Source of the DNA: Bacteroidota bacterium
Lineage (GTDB): Bacteria; Bacteroidota; Bacteroidia; UKL13-3
Reading direction: 5' to 3'
NCBI GenBank assembly: GCA_947460565.1
Contig: CANHJJ010000101.1
Coordinates: 1-6,650 of the forward strand
DNA length: 6,650 nucleotides
A program made the position numbers and the translations under genes. Shown piece by piece: positions 1 through 5,710 of the stretch. Positions within the stretch are counted from its first letter, which is position 1; each line of letters begins with the position of its first letter. Under the pieces are notes generated by a model. The model searched no databases, was not told where the DNA came from, and worked only from the letters and a program-made list of their open reading frames with translations.

Positions 1-190
1 GTGTGCTTACCTGAAGGGGGTAATAGAATTATTGCTGTAGTTGAAACCTACGGTATAATGGCAAAGGCAGAACCCCGAAGGGGTTCAACATCAAAAACCA
101 TGTTCCGAACACTCAAAATGTTGCAGGCGCGGACGCCTGCAAGGGCAAAGAATTATCAGACGCATCATGCATGATTCTTTAGTATCTAAA
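1..190. repeat. G+C-rich intergenic stretch with several inverted repeats
   Basis: No convincing gene is seen here. The stretch is visibly richer in G+C than the rest of the window and carries a series of inverted repeats: GAACCCC-GAA-GGGGTTC (70-86), TTGCAGGCG-CGGA-CGCCTGCAA (121-142, nine perfect base pairs), an exact 12-base palindrome ATCATGCATGAT (164-175), and AAAGAAT (147-153) facing ATTCTTT (174-180). Such tandem hairpins in a compositional island suggest a dispersed REP-like intergenic repeat or the edge of a mobile element; this is inference. The 121-142 hairpin could also serve as a weak terminator for the minus-strand genes ending at 191, since on that strand it is followed by CATTTTG. 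A plus-strand frame is open from the left edge to the TGA at 172-174, but its translation runs straight through the hairpins and looks spurious. Confidence 0.5.
121..142. terminator. Perfect 9-bp hairpin, possible terminator of the WYL operon
   Basis: TTGCAGGCG and its exact complement CGCCTGCAA flank a CGGA tetraloop. The hairpin lies about 50 bases beyond the stop of the minus-strand 75-residue gene. On the minus strand it is followed by CATTTTG, a poor U-tract, so termination is only possible. It may equally be one unit of the dispersed repeat proposed for this stretch. Confidence 0.3.
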
Positions 191-418
191 TCAGTTTTTA
201 TTATCTTGAAAACTATTTAGTAATTTGTGCAATATTGAACAAGTTTCAAACTCTTCTTTCTGCTCACAATAATGCAAAAGAAAACTTAATACTTCAACTA
301 CATTTTCTCCTGAACGAATTAATGGTTCAAGGCCATCATCCATTAGAATACTTATGCATTTATTTGCTGATTCATTAAGTTCTCTTGTAACTATAATATT
401 TGAAAATTGTTCCTTCAT
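191..418 (-). CDS. Small helical hypothetical protein, 75 aa
   Basis: I do not recognise a named family. The protein is complete, with ATG at 416-418. It is acidic and looks almost entirely helical: a central stretch, EVLSFLLHYCEQKEEFETCS (about residues 42-61), resembles the C-terminal part of many small Bacteroidota proteins with a 'CEQxEEYExC' helical hairpin. There is no signal peptide or membrane segment. It starts 10 bases after the stop of the WYL regulator on the same strand, so the two are very probably co-transcribed, and it may be a partner or accessory of that regulator. Cysteines at about 21, 51 and 60 have no recognisable metal-binding spacing. That the gene is real is fairly sure; its function is unknown. 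Confidence 0.65.
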   Translation of the reverse strand: MKEQFSNIIVTRELNESANKCISILMDDGLEPLIRSGENVVEVLSFLLHYCEQKEEFETCSILHKLLNSFQDNKN

Positions 419-428
419 ATATAAAATT

Positions 429-1475
429 TTAACTAACCCTTCTATCTATTCCAAATTGAAGAGGGGTCAATACTTGGCAATAATCTCTGAAACGACCCAA
501 TAAAAATGCTACTTCAAATGAATCATAAACTGTAATTTGGACAATGCAATAATTTTCCTCTTTTTGTTGCACAATCATACTATTATGTAGCGGAGCACTC
601 AAAATGTAAGCAGCAGCCCATCCAAAAAACTTTAAACGAATCTTTGTGGGTTTTTGCTCTGGTAACGGTGGTACTACTCCTATTATATGTTCAAGAATTT
701 TTACAATTTTAAGTCTGTCTCTTTCTTGTTTAAATGACCAATCCAAACCTGCATTCTTTGTTGATTTTAATTTTGTAATTCTATCAATTCTATAACATTT
801 AATTTTAGTATCTTTTAGATTACTTATGCCCCATAAATAATAAAGTCCATCGTGATAAAGTATTTGAAGTGGGTAAGTTAAAACAGTTGCAACTTTTTCA
901 TTCAAAGAAACTGGTTTATAAAAGAAGGAAATCCTTTGATTTTGATAAATTAATTTCTGCAATTCAACTACTATCTCTACAGTATTGTCGTTTTGAAAAT
1001 CCTGCATATTTGAGGTAATGGCAATGCCTGATTGGATTTCCTCTTCTGAAATATTATATTTATCCTGAAGTTGATCATATATCTTACTTGCAATTGCTAA
1101 ACTCTGATTTGCATAAAGTATGCCCATTAATAATGGTAAGGTTAATCGTTCATCTACTGCTAAACTATCAAGATTAGGAATAGTAGAACCTTTAGCATAA
1201 CTATACGTGTCGTTTTTTTTGTCATAGATGACTTTATATTTAGTTTTTCTATTTTTATTCTTTTCTTTATTTTCTGCAAATGAGCCAGCACGAAGCGTGT
1301 TTAAAACTTTAAAAAACTCTGTTCTTTTCCTTTTAGCAAAATCTAATTTTTGATTAAAATCCATTTCTTTATCACCCTCAAATACATAATGGGTCAACTC
1401 TACCCTATTTACAGCATTTTTTGATAGCGCCAATTTTTCATGAAGCCTTTGTAGTCGTTGTTCGTGAATTTTCAT
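429..1475 (-). CDS. WYL-domain transcriptional regulator, 348 aa
   Basis: This is probably a cytoplasmic DNA-binding regulator of the WYL family, whose WYL domain is thought to sense a nucleotide or nucleic-acid ligand. The WYL domain covers roughly residues 168-237: a strand-helix entry (ELQKLIYQNQRISFFY), the signature region YHDGLYYLWGIS with Y-L-W at 213-215, and YRIDRI at 228-233, which matches the conserved arginine-containing strand. A WCX-type C-terminal extension follows at about 278-338 (IRLKFFGWAA to DYCQVLTP). The first 70 residues are basic and helical (FAKRKRTEFFKVLNTLR) and probably form the winged-helix DNA-binding part, though I cannot identify a clean helix-turn-helix. The start is ATG at 1473-1475. 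The gene is divergent from the A/nuclease pair across a short spacer with a perfect palindrome, the usual arrangement for a regulator that represses itself and its neighbour. WYL proteins such as BrxR control phage-defence loci; a similar role here is inference. Confidence 0.88.
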   Translation of the reverse strand: MKIHEQRLQRLHEKLALSKNAVNRVELTHYVFEGDKEMDFNQKLDFAKRKRTEFFKVLNTLRAGSFAENKEKNKNRKTKYKVIYDKKNDTYSYAKGSTIPNLDSLAVDERLTLPLLMGILYANQSLAIASKIYDQLQDKYNISEEEIQSGIAITSNMQDFQNDNTVEIVVELQKLIYQNQRISFFYKPVSLNEKVATVLTYPLQILYHDGLYYLWGISNLKDTKIKCYRIDRITKLKSTKNAGLDWSFKQERDRLKIVKILEHIIGVVPPLPEQKPTKIRLKFFGWAAAYILSAPLHNSMIVQQKEENYCIVQITVYDSFEVAFLLGRFRDYCQVLTPLQFGIDRRVS

Positions 1476-1496
1476 AGTTGCAATTTAATAGATATA

Positions 1497-1514
1497 AGTA
1501 CAATTTTTTGTACT
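1497..1514. promoter_or_regulatory. 18-bp palindrome, candidate WYL operator
   Basis: AGTACAA-TTTT-TTGTACT is a perfect inverted repeat (7-base arms, 4-base spacer). It is centred in the spacer between the divergent WYL and A genes, 21 bases upstream of the WYL start and 32 bases upstream of the A start. That places it over or next to the promoters on both strands. A dimeric regulator bound here could repress both units. I saw no second copy of the site in the window. Confidence 0.5.
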
Positions 1515-1523
1515 CATCTATTA

Positions 1524-1531
1524 TAATTTTG
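1524..1531 (+). promoter_or_regulatory. Candidate Bacteroidota -7 element for gene A
   Basis: TAATTTTG matches the Bacteroidota sigma factor -7 consensus TAnnTTTG exactly and lies 15 bases before the preferred ATG of gene A. The nearest TTTG (1507-1510) is only 13 bases upstream, shorter than the usual 19-21, so the -33 element is unclear. That region is occupied by the palindrome at 1497-1514, consistent with a repressible promoter. Confidence 0.4.
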
Positions 1532-1546
1532 AAAATAAATTTAAAT

Positions 1547-2227
1547 ATGATGAAAGAACAAATTATGCGAGACCTCCAAGCAGGTTTTGTTTATTACCCT
1601 AGCAGTGGAACTGATTTTGAGCTTATGAAAGTAATTTTACAACGCTTTGATAATCGGATTCAAACATTTGTTTATTGTGATGCAGGAAGACCTATCCTTG
1701 AATCGTTAAAACCATTTTACGAAATAAACAAACTTGATTTTATTGAAAACAAGCTTGGTTTAAATGGTTTTGAAGTTAAAAACACTTTGACTTTAAGTTC
1801 CTTTTCAAAAAATTTTGATTTAGAACCCATTTGCAGTTGGCTCATTAAAAGACATGGGCCAAACTATGAAAGTTATATTAGTGGAATTGTTGACCAACAT
1901 ACTACCAGATATGAACTATTATTTGAAGAAAAAAAAGTGGTACTTTATTTTATAAAATTTGAGGCGGTTGCTGTTTTAAAGTGGTTACTTGAAATTGGTA
2001 ACTTAACAAGAAACACACAATCAGGTTTTGTACTTTGCCAACCAGGATTTGGTTGGACGGAATGTAAATATGAAGAATCATTGGTAAATACTTATGCAAT
2101 GGCAAATTATTTTCCCGAATTTATTCTTACTGAAAGTCATTGGTGGACAGATAGGTTTCCTATTGGTGAAAACCTAAAATGTGGGAATAACAGAATTTTA
2201 AATTTAAGATTAGCACAAAATAATTAA
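1547..2227 (+). CDS. Unrecognised YPxSGxDF-family protein, member A (226 aa)
   Basis: I cannot assign a known function. The protein is the first of four related proteins in this window. It has YYPSSGTDF at residues 16-24, a strand FVYCDAG at 41-47, and ENKLGL at 67-72, then a strand VVLYFIKFEA at 131-140. Relative to members B and C it appears to have about 30 extra residues between ENKLGL and that strand (about 88-118). The alternating strands and helices suggest a small alpha/beta fold; no signal peptide or membrane segment is seen. A TTG at 1478 would add 23 residues encoded across the palindrome and promoter, so ATG at 1547 is preferred; ATG at 1550 is equally possible. The nuclease-like gene starts 2 bases after the stop, so the two are one transcript and probably work together. 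Confidence 0.8.
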   Translation: MMKEQIMRDLQAGFVYYPSSGTDFELMKVILQRFDNRIQTFVYCDAGRPILESLKPFYEINKLDFIENKLGLNGFEVKNTLTLSSFSKNFDLEPICSWLIKRHGPNYESYISGIVDQHTTRYELLFEEKKVVLYFIKFEAVAVLKWLLEIGNLTRNTQSGFVLCQPGFGWTECKYEESLVNTYAMANYFPEFILTESHWWTDRFPIGENLKCGNNRILNLRLAQNN

Positions 2228-2229
2228 CC

Positions 2230-2934
2230 ATGAAAAAATTAAAACTTTCTCGTTCAAAAATTGAACTGTTTATGGATTGTCCAAAATGCTTTTATCTTGA
2301 TGTTGTTAAAAACATCAAAAGACCCAGCGGATTTCCATTTACTTTAAATAATGCAATAGACACCTTGTTAAAAAAAGAATTTGATGAGCACAGAAAAAAT
2401 GGAACACAACATCCCATTCAAACTGCATTTGGCATTGATGCTAAACCTGCAAATCATCCTCAAATTGCTCAATGGCAGAATTCACTTAAAGGAGGTGTTT
2501 CTTATTATGACGACAAACATGATTGTACCTTTTTTGGAGGTATAGACGATTTATGGGTTGCACCCGATGGCACTTACCATGTTGTAGATTATAAGGTTAC
2601 TGCAAAACAAACTATTGTTACCAGTTTGCCTGATTGGGCTGATGCTTATAAAAGACAAGTGGAAATCTACCAATGGTTGCTTCGCAAAAATGGCCTTAAA
2701 GTTTCTGATACTGCTTATTTTGTTTATTGCACAGGCAATTCTTCACTTGCATATTTTCACAATACGCTTCATTTTCACAGTCACCTAATTTCCTATACTG
2801 GCAATGATAACTGGATTGAGGGTGTAATTGAACAAATGTTTGAAACTATGGCAGGAAGCTATGCACAAGTAGCTTCTAATAGCCGCTGCGAACATTGCTC
2901 TTTTATTAACCTGATGAGAGCACTTAAAAACTAA
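2230..2934 (+). CDS. PD-(D/E)XK superfamily nuclease, RecB/Cas4-like, 234 aa
   Basis: This is a predicted metal-dependent DNA nuclease of the PD-(D/E)XK superfamily. It begins with LSRSKIELFMDCPKCFYL, the 'SxSxixxfxxCPxxfyl' entry shared by RecB-family and Cas4-like nucleases. The catalytic core is visible as GGIDD (103-107, motif II aspartate) and VVDYKVT (118-124, with D120 and K122), then QVEIYQWLL (143-151), the QxxxY helix. Cysteines 17 and 20 at the N terminus and 220 and 223 (CEHC) at the C terminus could bind an iron-sulfur cluster or zinc, as in Cas4 and AddB, although those use one N-terminal and three C-terminal cysteines. It is compact compared with fused helicase-nucleases and has no helicase neighbour. 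It is transcribed with gene A (2-base gap) and ends at a strong terminator. A decayed relative lies at 3757-3966. Superfamily membership is well supported; substrate and pathway are unknown. Confidence 0.85.
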   Translation: MKKLKLSRSKIELFMDCPKCFYLDVVKNIKRPSGFPFTLNNAIDTLLKKEFDEHRKNGTQHPIQTAFGIDAKPANHPQIAQWQNSLKGGVSYYDDKHDCTFFGGIDDLWVAPDGTYHVVDYKVTAKQTIVTSLPDWADAYKRQVEIYQWLLRKNGLKVSDTAYFVYCTGNSSLAYFHNTLHFHSHLISYTGNDNWIEGVIEQMFETMAGSYAQVASNSRCEHCSFINLMRALKN

Positions 2935-2941
2935 AAATAGT

Positions 2942-2990
2942 CAATCAATCCCCAGCCTTTTGGGCTAGGGATTGATTGCTTTATATATTT
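2942..2990 (+). terminator. Intrinsic terminator of the A/nuclease operon
   Basis: A 16-position stem pairs 2942-2957 with 2963-2978, with one C/A mismatch (2953/2967) and a TTTTG loop. It is followed by the T-rich CTTTATATATTT. It begins 7 bases after the nuclease stop codon. The minus-strand ORF ending at 3007 converges on it, so it may act in both directions. Confidence 0.85.
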
Positions 2991-3006
2991 ATGAAGTAAC
3001 TTAAAC

Positions 3007-3315
3007 CTAAAGATCCTTGACAGCTCTAACATAGAATCTTTCTAGTTTCAATGCATTTAAATTCTGACCTTCAGGACCGCATAAATACTGAGCGTTTTCA
3101 TTGTCTATTTCTACACTAGACCAATACCCCCAATAACCATAATTGGCAAAATTTAAGCCGTTTCTTAAATTATGTAGTTGTTGAAGTTCTTCAATTGTTG
3201 GAAGCCGCCATCCATCCCCCTTAGCGTTACACAATTCAACTGCTTCATACCAAGTTAGAGTTTCGTTAAAATCATCTTTATTGTCATCAATTATATTTCC
3301 ATTTAATAATTTAAT
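3007..3315 (-). CDS. DUF1566 (Lcl C-terminal-like) domain ORF with no standard start
   Basis: The 102 codons from the preceding TAA to the TAG at 3007-3009 encode almost exactly one DUF1566 domain, a C-type-lectin-like fold. Visible hallmarks are LTWYEAVELC (20-29), GDGWRLPTIEEL (33-44), GYWGYWSSVE (60-69) and the closing FYVRAVKDL (94-102). Cysteines 29 and 79 could form a disulfide. The frame contains no ATG or GTG. The only TTG, at 3232-3234, lies inside the conserved domain and would remove TWYEAVE, so it is unlikely to be the true start. The ORF is in the same frame as gene D, separated only by the TAA at 3316-3318. It may be the decayed or recombined 3' part of a longer gene, a fusion to D broken by one stop, or translated from a rare codon such as ATT at 3313-3315. 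The domain call is strong; expression as an independent protein is doubtful. Confidence 0.6.
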   Translation of the reverse strand: MKLLNGNIIDDNKDDFNETLTWYEAVELCNAKGDGWRLPTIEELQQLHNLRNGLNFANYGYWGYWSSVEIDNENAQYLCGPEGQNLNALKLERFYVRAVKDL

Positions 3316-3681
3316 TTACCTAAATTCGTGTGGAACTATATCTCCAACGTCTAATACATCTCTATTAATACCTTCATTTAACAAATATTCTATCAAGGTT
3401 TGCCATTCTGTATCAATATAAACCAAATCATCACCACTGTTTAATTTATAAAACGTTGCTTCATAGGGTGAAGATAGTTGCATTTTTTCTTTAATGATCA
3501 AACCTGAAAGGCCCATTAAATTTTCAACAAAAGGCTTATTATTATTTTTATGACTACGTACAATATAAAGAGTATCGTAGTCTTTATATTTGCTTTGATA
3601 GTCCTTAACAGATTCAAAATCCAGCCCTCTGTAAATGCATACGACTTTTTCCTTTTGTTGTGTAAGTTCTCTAATATTCAT
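3316..3681 (-). CDS. Short diverged YPxSGxDF-family protein, member D (121 aa)
   Basis: Function is unknown. This protein aligns with the first half of member B. KVVCIYRGLDF (12-22) stands where B has HVIFYPFSGADF, with the YPFSG part lost but the DF kept. TLYIVRSH (37-44) matches ALYIYCT, and ENLMGLSGLII (53-63) matches ENKMGLSKLKI. FYKLNSGDDLVYID (77-90) matches YYEFESGVKLVFVK, and TLIEYLL (95-101) matches the SFMSYLR helix. It stops about 100 residues short of B and C, so it is either a naturally short form or truncated. Start ATG at 3679-3681. Its stop is followed in frame by the DUF1566 ORF, so the two are transcribed together and may once have been fused. It lies between a terminator and a nuclease gene remnant, as expected for a recombined segment. 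Confidence 0.7.
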   Translation of the reverse strand: MNIRELTQQKEKVVCIYRGLDFESVKDYQSKYKDYDTLYIVRSHKNNNKPFVENLMGLSGLIIKEKMQLSSPYEATFYKLNSGDDLVYIDTEWQTLIEYLLNEGINRDVLDVGDIVPHEFR

Positions 3682-3692
3682 AAAGATTTAAT

Positions 3693-3714
3693 ATTTGTCC
3701 TAATAACAAATCTA
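3693..3714 (-). promoter_or_regulatory. Candidate promoter and inverted repeat upstream of gene D
   Basis: Read on the minus strand, 3714-3707 is TAGATTTG, a match to the TAnnTTTG -7 element, 25 bases before the ATG of D. ATTTGT (3693-3698) and ACAAAT (3706-3711) form a 6-base inverted repeat overlapping it, a possible operator. No convincing -33 TTTG was found, and AT-rich DNA makes such matches cheap. Confidence 0.3.
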
Positions 3715-3756
3715 TTTAATATTTTGTATAAGCTTTGAATAGTACACCTCTTTATT

Positions 3757-3966
3757 TTTAATGTTATTGTTTATAGGAAAGGGTATAGCATAGATTTTAA
3801 TAATGCCCTGCATTTTGAAAGCCATATTATTGCCTATAATGGCAGCGATGGGTGGTTAGTTGATACCCTTGACCGCATATTTGAAACCATGGTACAGGCA
3901 CATCCACCTGCACCTTCGCCCGATTGCGATTATTGTAATTTTATTGAAGGGATTAAGGCAATGTAG
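3757..3966 (+). pseudogene. 3' remnant of a second PD-(D/E)XK nuclease gene
   Basis: The plus-strand frame ending at the TAG at 3964-3966 encodes the C-terminal tail of a homologue of the nuclease at 2230-2934. Over 32 aligned residues (FNNALHFESH to FETM, against FHNTLHFHSH to FETM in the intact protein) I count 16 identities. The C-terminal CxxC pair is kept as CDYC followed by NFI (CEHC, SFI in the intact gene). Everything upstream, including the catalytic GGIDD and DYK motifs, is missing. The frame has no ATG before the one inside the tail, and an in-frame TGA lies at 3736-3738. Recognisable homology starts at about 3770. This is a truncated paralogue, not a recent exact duplicate, since identity is only about half. 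Its own terminator follows immediately. Upstream lies the AT-rich leader of gene D, so the D/DUF1566 segment seems to have replaced the 5' part of this gene. Confidence 0.8.
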
Positions 3967-3983
3967 TTGGAGTTTAAGGATGC

Positions 3984-4024
3984 ACAAGCCTCAGTCTTTT
4001 AAAAGGCTTGGGCTTGTTCGTTTT
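3984..4024 (+). terminator. Terminator retained behind the nuclease remnant
   Basis: ACAAGCC (3984-3990) pairs with GGCTTGT (4011-4017), and the stem continues inward to 3998/4003 with two G-T wobbles and one mismatch, closing on a TTAA loop. TCGTTTTG follows. It lies 17 bases after the pseudogene stop, the same relation as between the intact nuclease gene and its terminator. A second, mutually exclusive hairpin, TTGTTC (4014-4019) with GAACAA (4025-4030), shares its right arm. The convergent gene B ends at 4055, so it may also serve the minus strand. Confidence 0.7.
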
Positions 4025-4054
4025 GAACAAATCTACATCCTCATTACTTGGCTG

Positions 4055-4702
4055 TCATATAGTCCTCTTAATTGTTATCCAATCAATACCTTCCTCTATA
4101 TCTGGACGACTATAGTTTGCTGTTTTTAAAATAAATAGATTGTGATCAAAATCTTCAATGTTTAGATAGCTTCTTGTAGGGTTATCTATAGATTCAAAAT
4201 GACATTTAACATCATTTAAAAAAATATCATCAACAATTATAAATTGGTTAATTGTATCGGCCGGGTTATGAATATCCCTAACAATGGGTATAATATTATT
4301 AGTACTTCCACACAACTTGAATACTGTGTTAAAATTAGATAAAGGAGCATTTATAAACCTGAGATAACTCATGAAGCTAAAAACATCATATTTAACAAAC
4401 ACAAGTTTTACCCCAGATTCAAATTCATAATACCTAGCATCGAAAACATTATCTAATTTAACTACATTACTAATCTTTAGTTTACTCAATCCCATTTTAT
4501 TTTCAAGGAAGTCAATAGTATCGAAACACCCAGGAAAATTCCCTAAATCATGTTCTTCTCTAGTCGCTATAGTGCAATAGATATAAAGCGCATTTTTTGT
4601 TTCATCCTTATCCTTTATTAGATTAATAAGGCCAAAATCTGCCCCACTAAAAGGGTAAAATATTACATGATTATTAAGCAAAAGTAAATCTTCTAGTTTC
4701 AT
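4055..4702 (-). CDS. Unrecognised YPxSGxDF-family protein, member B (215 aa)
   Basis: Function is unknown. The protein is complete (ATG at 4700-4702) and is most similar to member C. It carries YPFSGADF at 16-23, the strand ALYIYCT at 38-44, ENKMGL at 67-72, YYEFESGVKLVFVKYD at 91-106, and a later block NIIPIVRDIHNP followed by QFIIVDDIF. Member C has the matching blocks NIIPLVRMFHQS and DFMVVQDIY. The repeated hydrophobic strands suggest a soluble alpha/beta protein; no signal peptide or membrane helix is seen. Its ATG overlaps the TGA of the upstream 319-residue gene (ATGA, 4699-4702), which normally means translational coupling and a joint role. It is the last gene of the minus-strand operon. 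The conserved Y, P, G and DF of the first motif are candidates for an active or binding site, but nothing proves this. Confidence 0.8.
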   Translation of the reverse strand: MKLEDLLLLNNHVIFYPFSGADFGLINLIKDKDETKNALYIYCTIATREEHDLGNFPGCFDTIDFLENKMGLSKLKISNVVKLDNVFDARYYEFESGVKLVFVKYDVFSFMSYLRFINAPLSNFNTVFKLCGSTNNIIPIVRDIHNPADTINQFIIVDDIFLNDVKCHFESIDNPTRSYLNIEDFDHNLFILKTANYSRPDIEEGIDWITIKRTI

Positions 4703-5658
4703 ATCTGATTTTGATTAGATGGTAATCCAAATGCATTGCGAATAAATAATTCGTGTGGACGTTGACCTGACCCATCATAACAACAGCAAGCGTATATGGG
4801 AACTTGAATACAGTGAGTCCTATTCTTAGCGGTTGGTAAAGGATAATAATTCCCATTTATACCTATAATTTCACTACCTAAGGGGATACCAGAATAGAAT
4901 TTCCCTCTAATATTATCGAATTCCGGATTAAATGTATTAAGTCCTTGCCTATGGTTACAGCCAAATGTAGGCCAACCAGATAGGTTAATTCCTTCGGCAA
5001 GGTAATGGCTAATTAACGGTGGTGCTACAAATGCTAATTGAACTTCTTTGCACAGTAAACTCCTTATTTCCTTAATTCTATTTACAACGGAATAAGGATT
5101 GGTTGCACTATCCCAAAAGAACTCAACAACAAGACAATCACGCAGGTGCTCTCTAAATTCTGTTGAATAACTTACCGCAAAAGGAAATAAATCTAACAAC
5201 AAAACACCTTTACTAGCAAGGCATAATAAGGTTTTTATTTTGTCGGTAGGACAAGGTCTAAAATTTGGACAACCCCAAACAGTTTGTGGTGCACTTAAAT
5301 ATGCGGTATTCTTAACATGCTGAATATTATAAAAAAAAGTATTCGCTTCATCACCTGCAAGTGGAGTAAAATTCTTCCATATAGGTGGGTTGGGTTCAGG
5401 TCTGGCCTCGCCAATCATAATATACTTAATACAAGGCTTATCTTTTAATAATGGATTCCCATTTTCATCAAAAAATGGATGTGGATATGGCATTTCAAAG
5501 TTTTCATTACCACGAGTATTTATTCCTCTAAAGATATCTATATAATCCTCGAGCATTCTTTCACTAACTTGGTAATCAGTATAACTTGGAATAGGAAGTG
5601 CAGTGTGCTTAGCAAAATCCTTTCCCAAAAGTTCACTATAGTCGGTGTATGTTAACAT
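4699..5658 (-). CDS. Putative uracil-DNA-glycosylase-like protein, 319 aa
   Basis: Function is not certain. Several segments in the right order recall the uracil-DNA glycosylase superfamily fold: CIKYIMIGEARPEPNPP (76-92), where the family has a strand ending in a 'G(E/Q)xPG/P' loop; TFFYN (107-111); GVLLLDLFPF (151-160), like the family's 'vLLLN' strand; and LAFVAPPL (208-215), where motif 'HPS' would be expected. The catalytic-loop residues of classical UDGs are not preserved, so it may be a distant, differently acting or inactive member. It has 11 cysteines, including CCC at 291-293, but no clear four-cysteine iron-sulfur pattern like that of family 4/5 enzymes. The start is ATG at 5656-5658. 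It lies 52 bases downstream of member C, and its stop overlaps the start of member B, so the three probably form one operon and the B product is its likely partner. Confidence 0.6.
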   Translation of the reverse strand: MLTYTDYSELLGKDFAKHTALPIPSYTDYQVSERMLEDYIDIFRGINTRGNENFEMPYPHPFFDENGNPLLKDKPCIKYIMIGEARPEPNPPIWKNFTPLAGDEANTFFYNIQHVKNTAYLSAPQTVWGCPNFRPCPTDKIKTLLCLASKGVLLLDLFPFAVSYSTEFREHLRDCLVVEFFWDSATNPYSVVNRIKEIRSLLCKEVQLAFVAPPLISHYLAEGINLSGWPTFGCNHRQGLNTFNPEFDNIRGKFYSGIPLGSEIIGINGNYYPLPTAKNRTHCIQVPIYACCCYDGSGQRPHELFIRNAFGLPSNQNQI

Positions 5659-5710
5659 AATTTAATGAATTTTAATGCAATTTAACTTTTTATGAAAACT
5701 AACAAAGTCT

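Noticed and set aside
1..174. Plus-strand frame open from the left edge to the TGA at 172-174, a possible C-terminal gene fragment.
   Set aside because: The translation passes through the perfect hairpins, has arginine-rich low-complexity character (AEPRRGSTSK, LQARTPARAK) and no recognisable domain. A second frame also closes at 38-40, so no gene end can be chosen.
1478..1546. TTG-started N-terminal extension of gene A by 23 residues.
   Set aside because: It would be encoded across the palindrome and the -7 element, and members B, C and D begin at the point corresponding to ATG 1547-1550.
2230..2934. Cas4 of a CRISPR-Cas locus.
   Set aside because: No Cas1, Cas2, effector or repeat-spacer array is present, and the cysteine layout is CxxC plus CxxC rather than the usual one plus three.
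3007..3315. DUF1566/C-type-lectin domain as the variable protein of a diversity-generating retroelement.
   Set aside because: No reverse transcriptase, no template repeat and no A-biased mismatched near-copy of its 3' end was seen in the window.
3550..3738. Plus-strand frame of 62 codons with hydrophobic stretches, a possible small membrane protein.
   Set aside because: It lies antisense to gene D, which shows clear homology to B and C; hydrophobicity is expected from AT-rich antisense DNA.
3860..4129. Plus-strand frame of 89 codons.
   Set aside because: It overlaps the nuclease remnant in a different frame, crosses the terminator hairpin and then runs antisense to gene B; no protein-like features.
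4674..4856. Minus-strand frame of 60 codons.
   Set aside because: Shadow frame inside the UDG-like gene and the start of B; no family resemblance.
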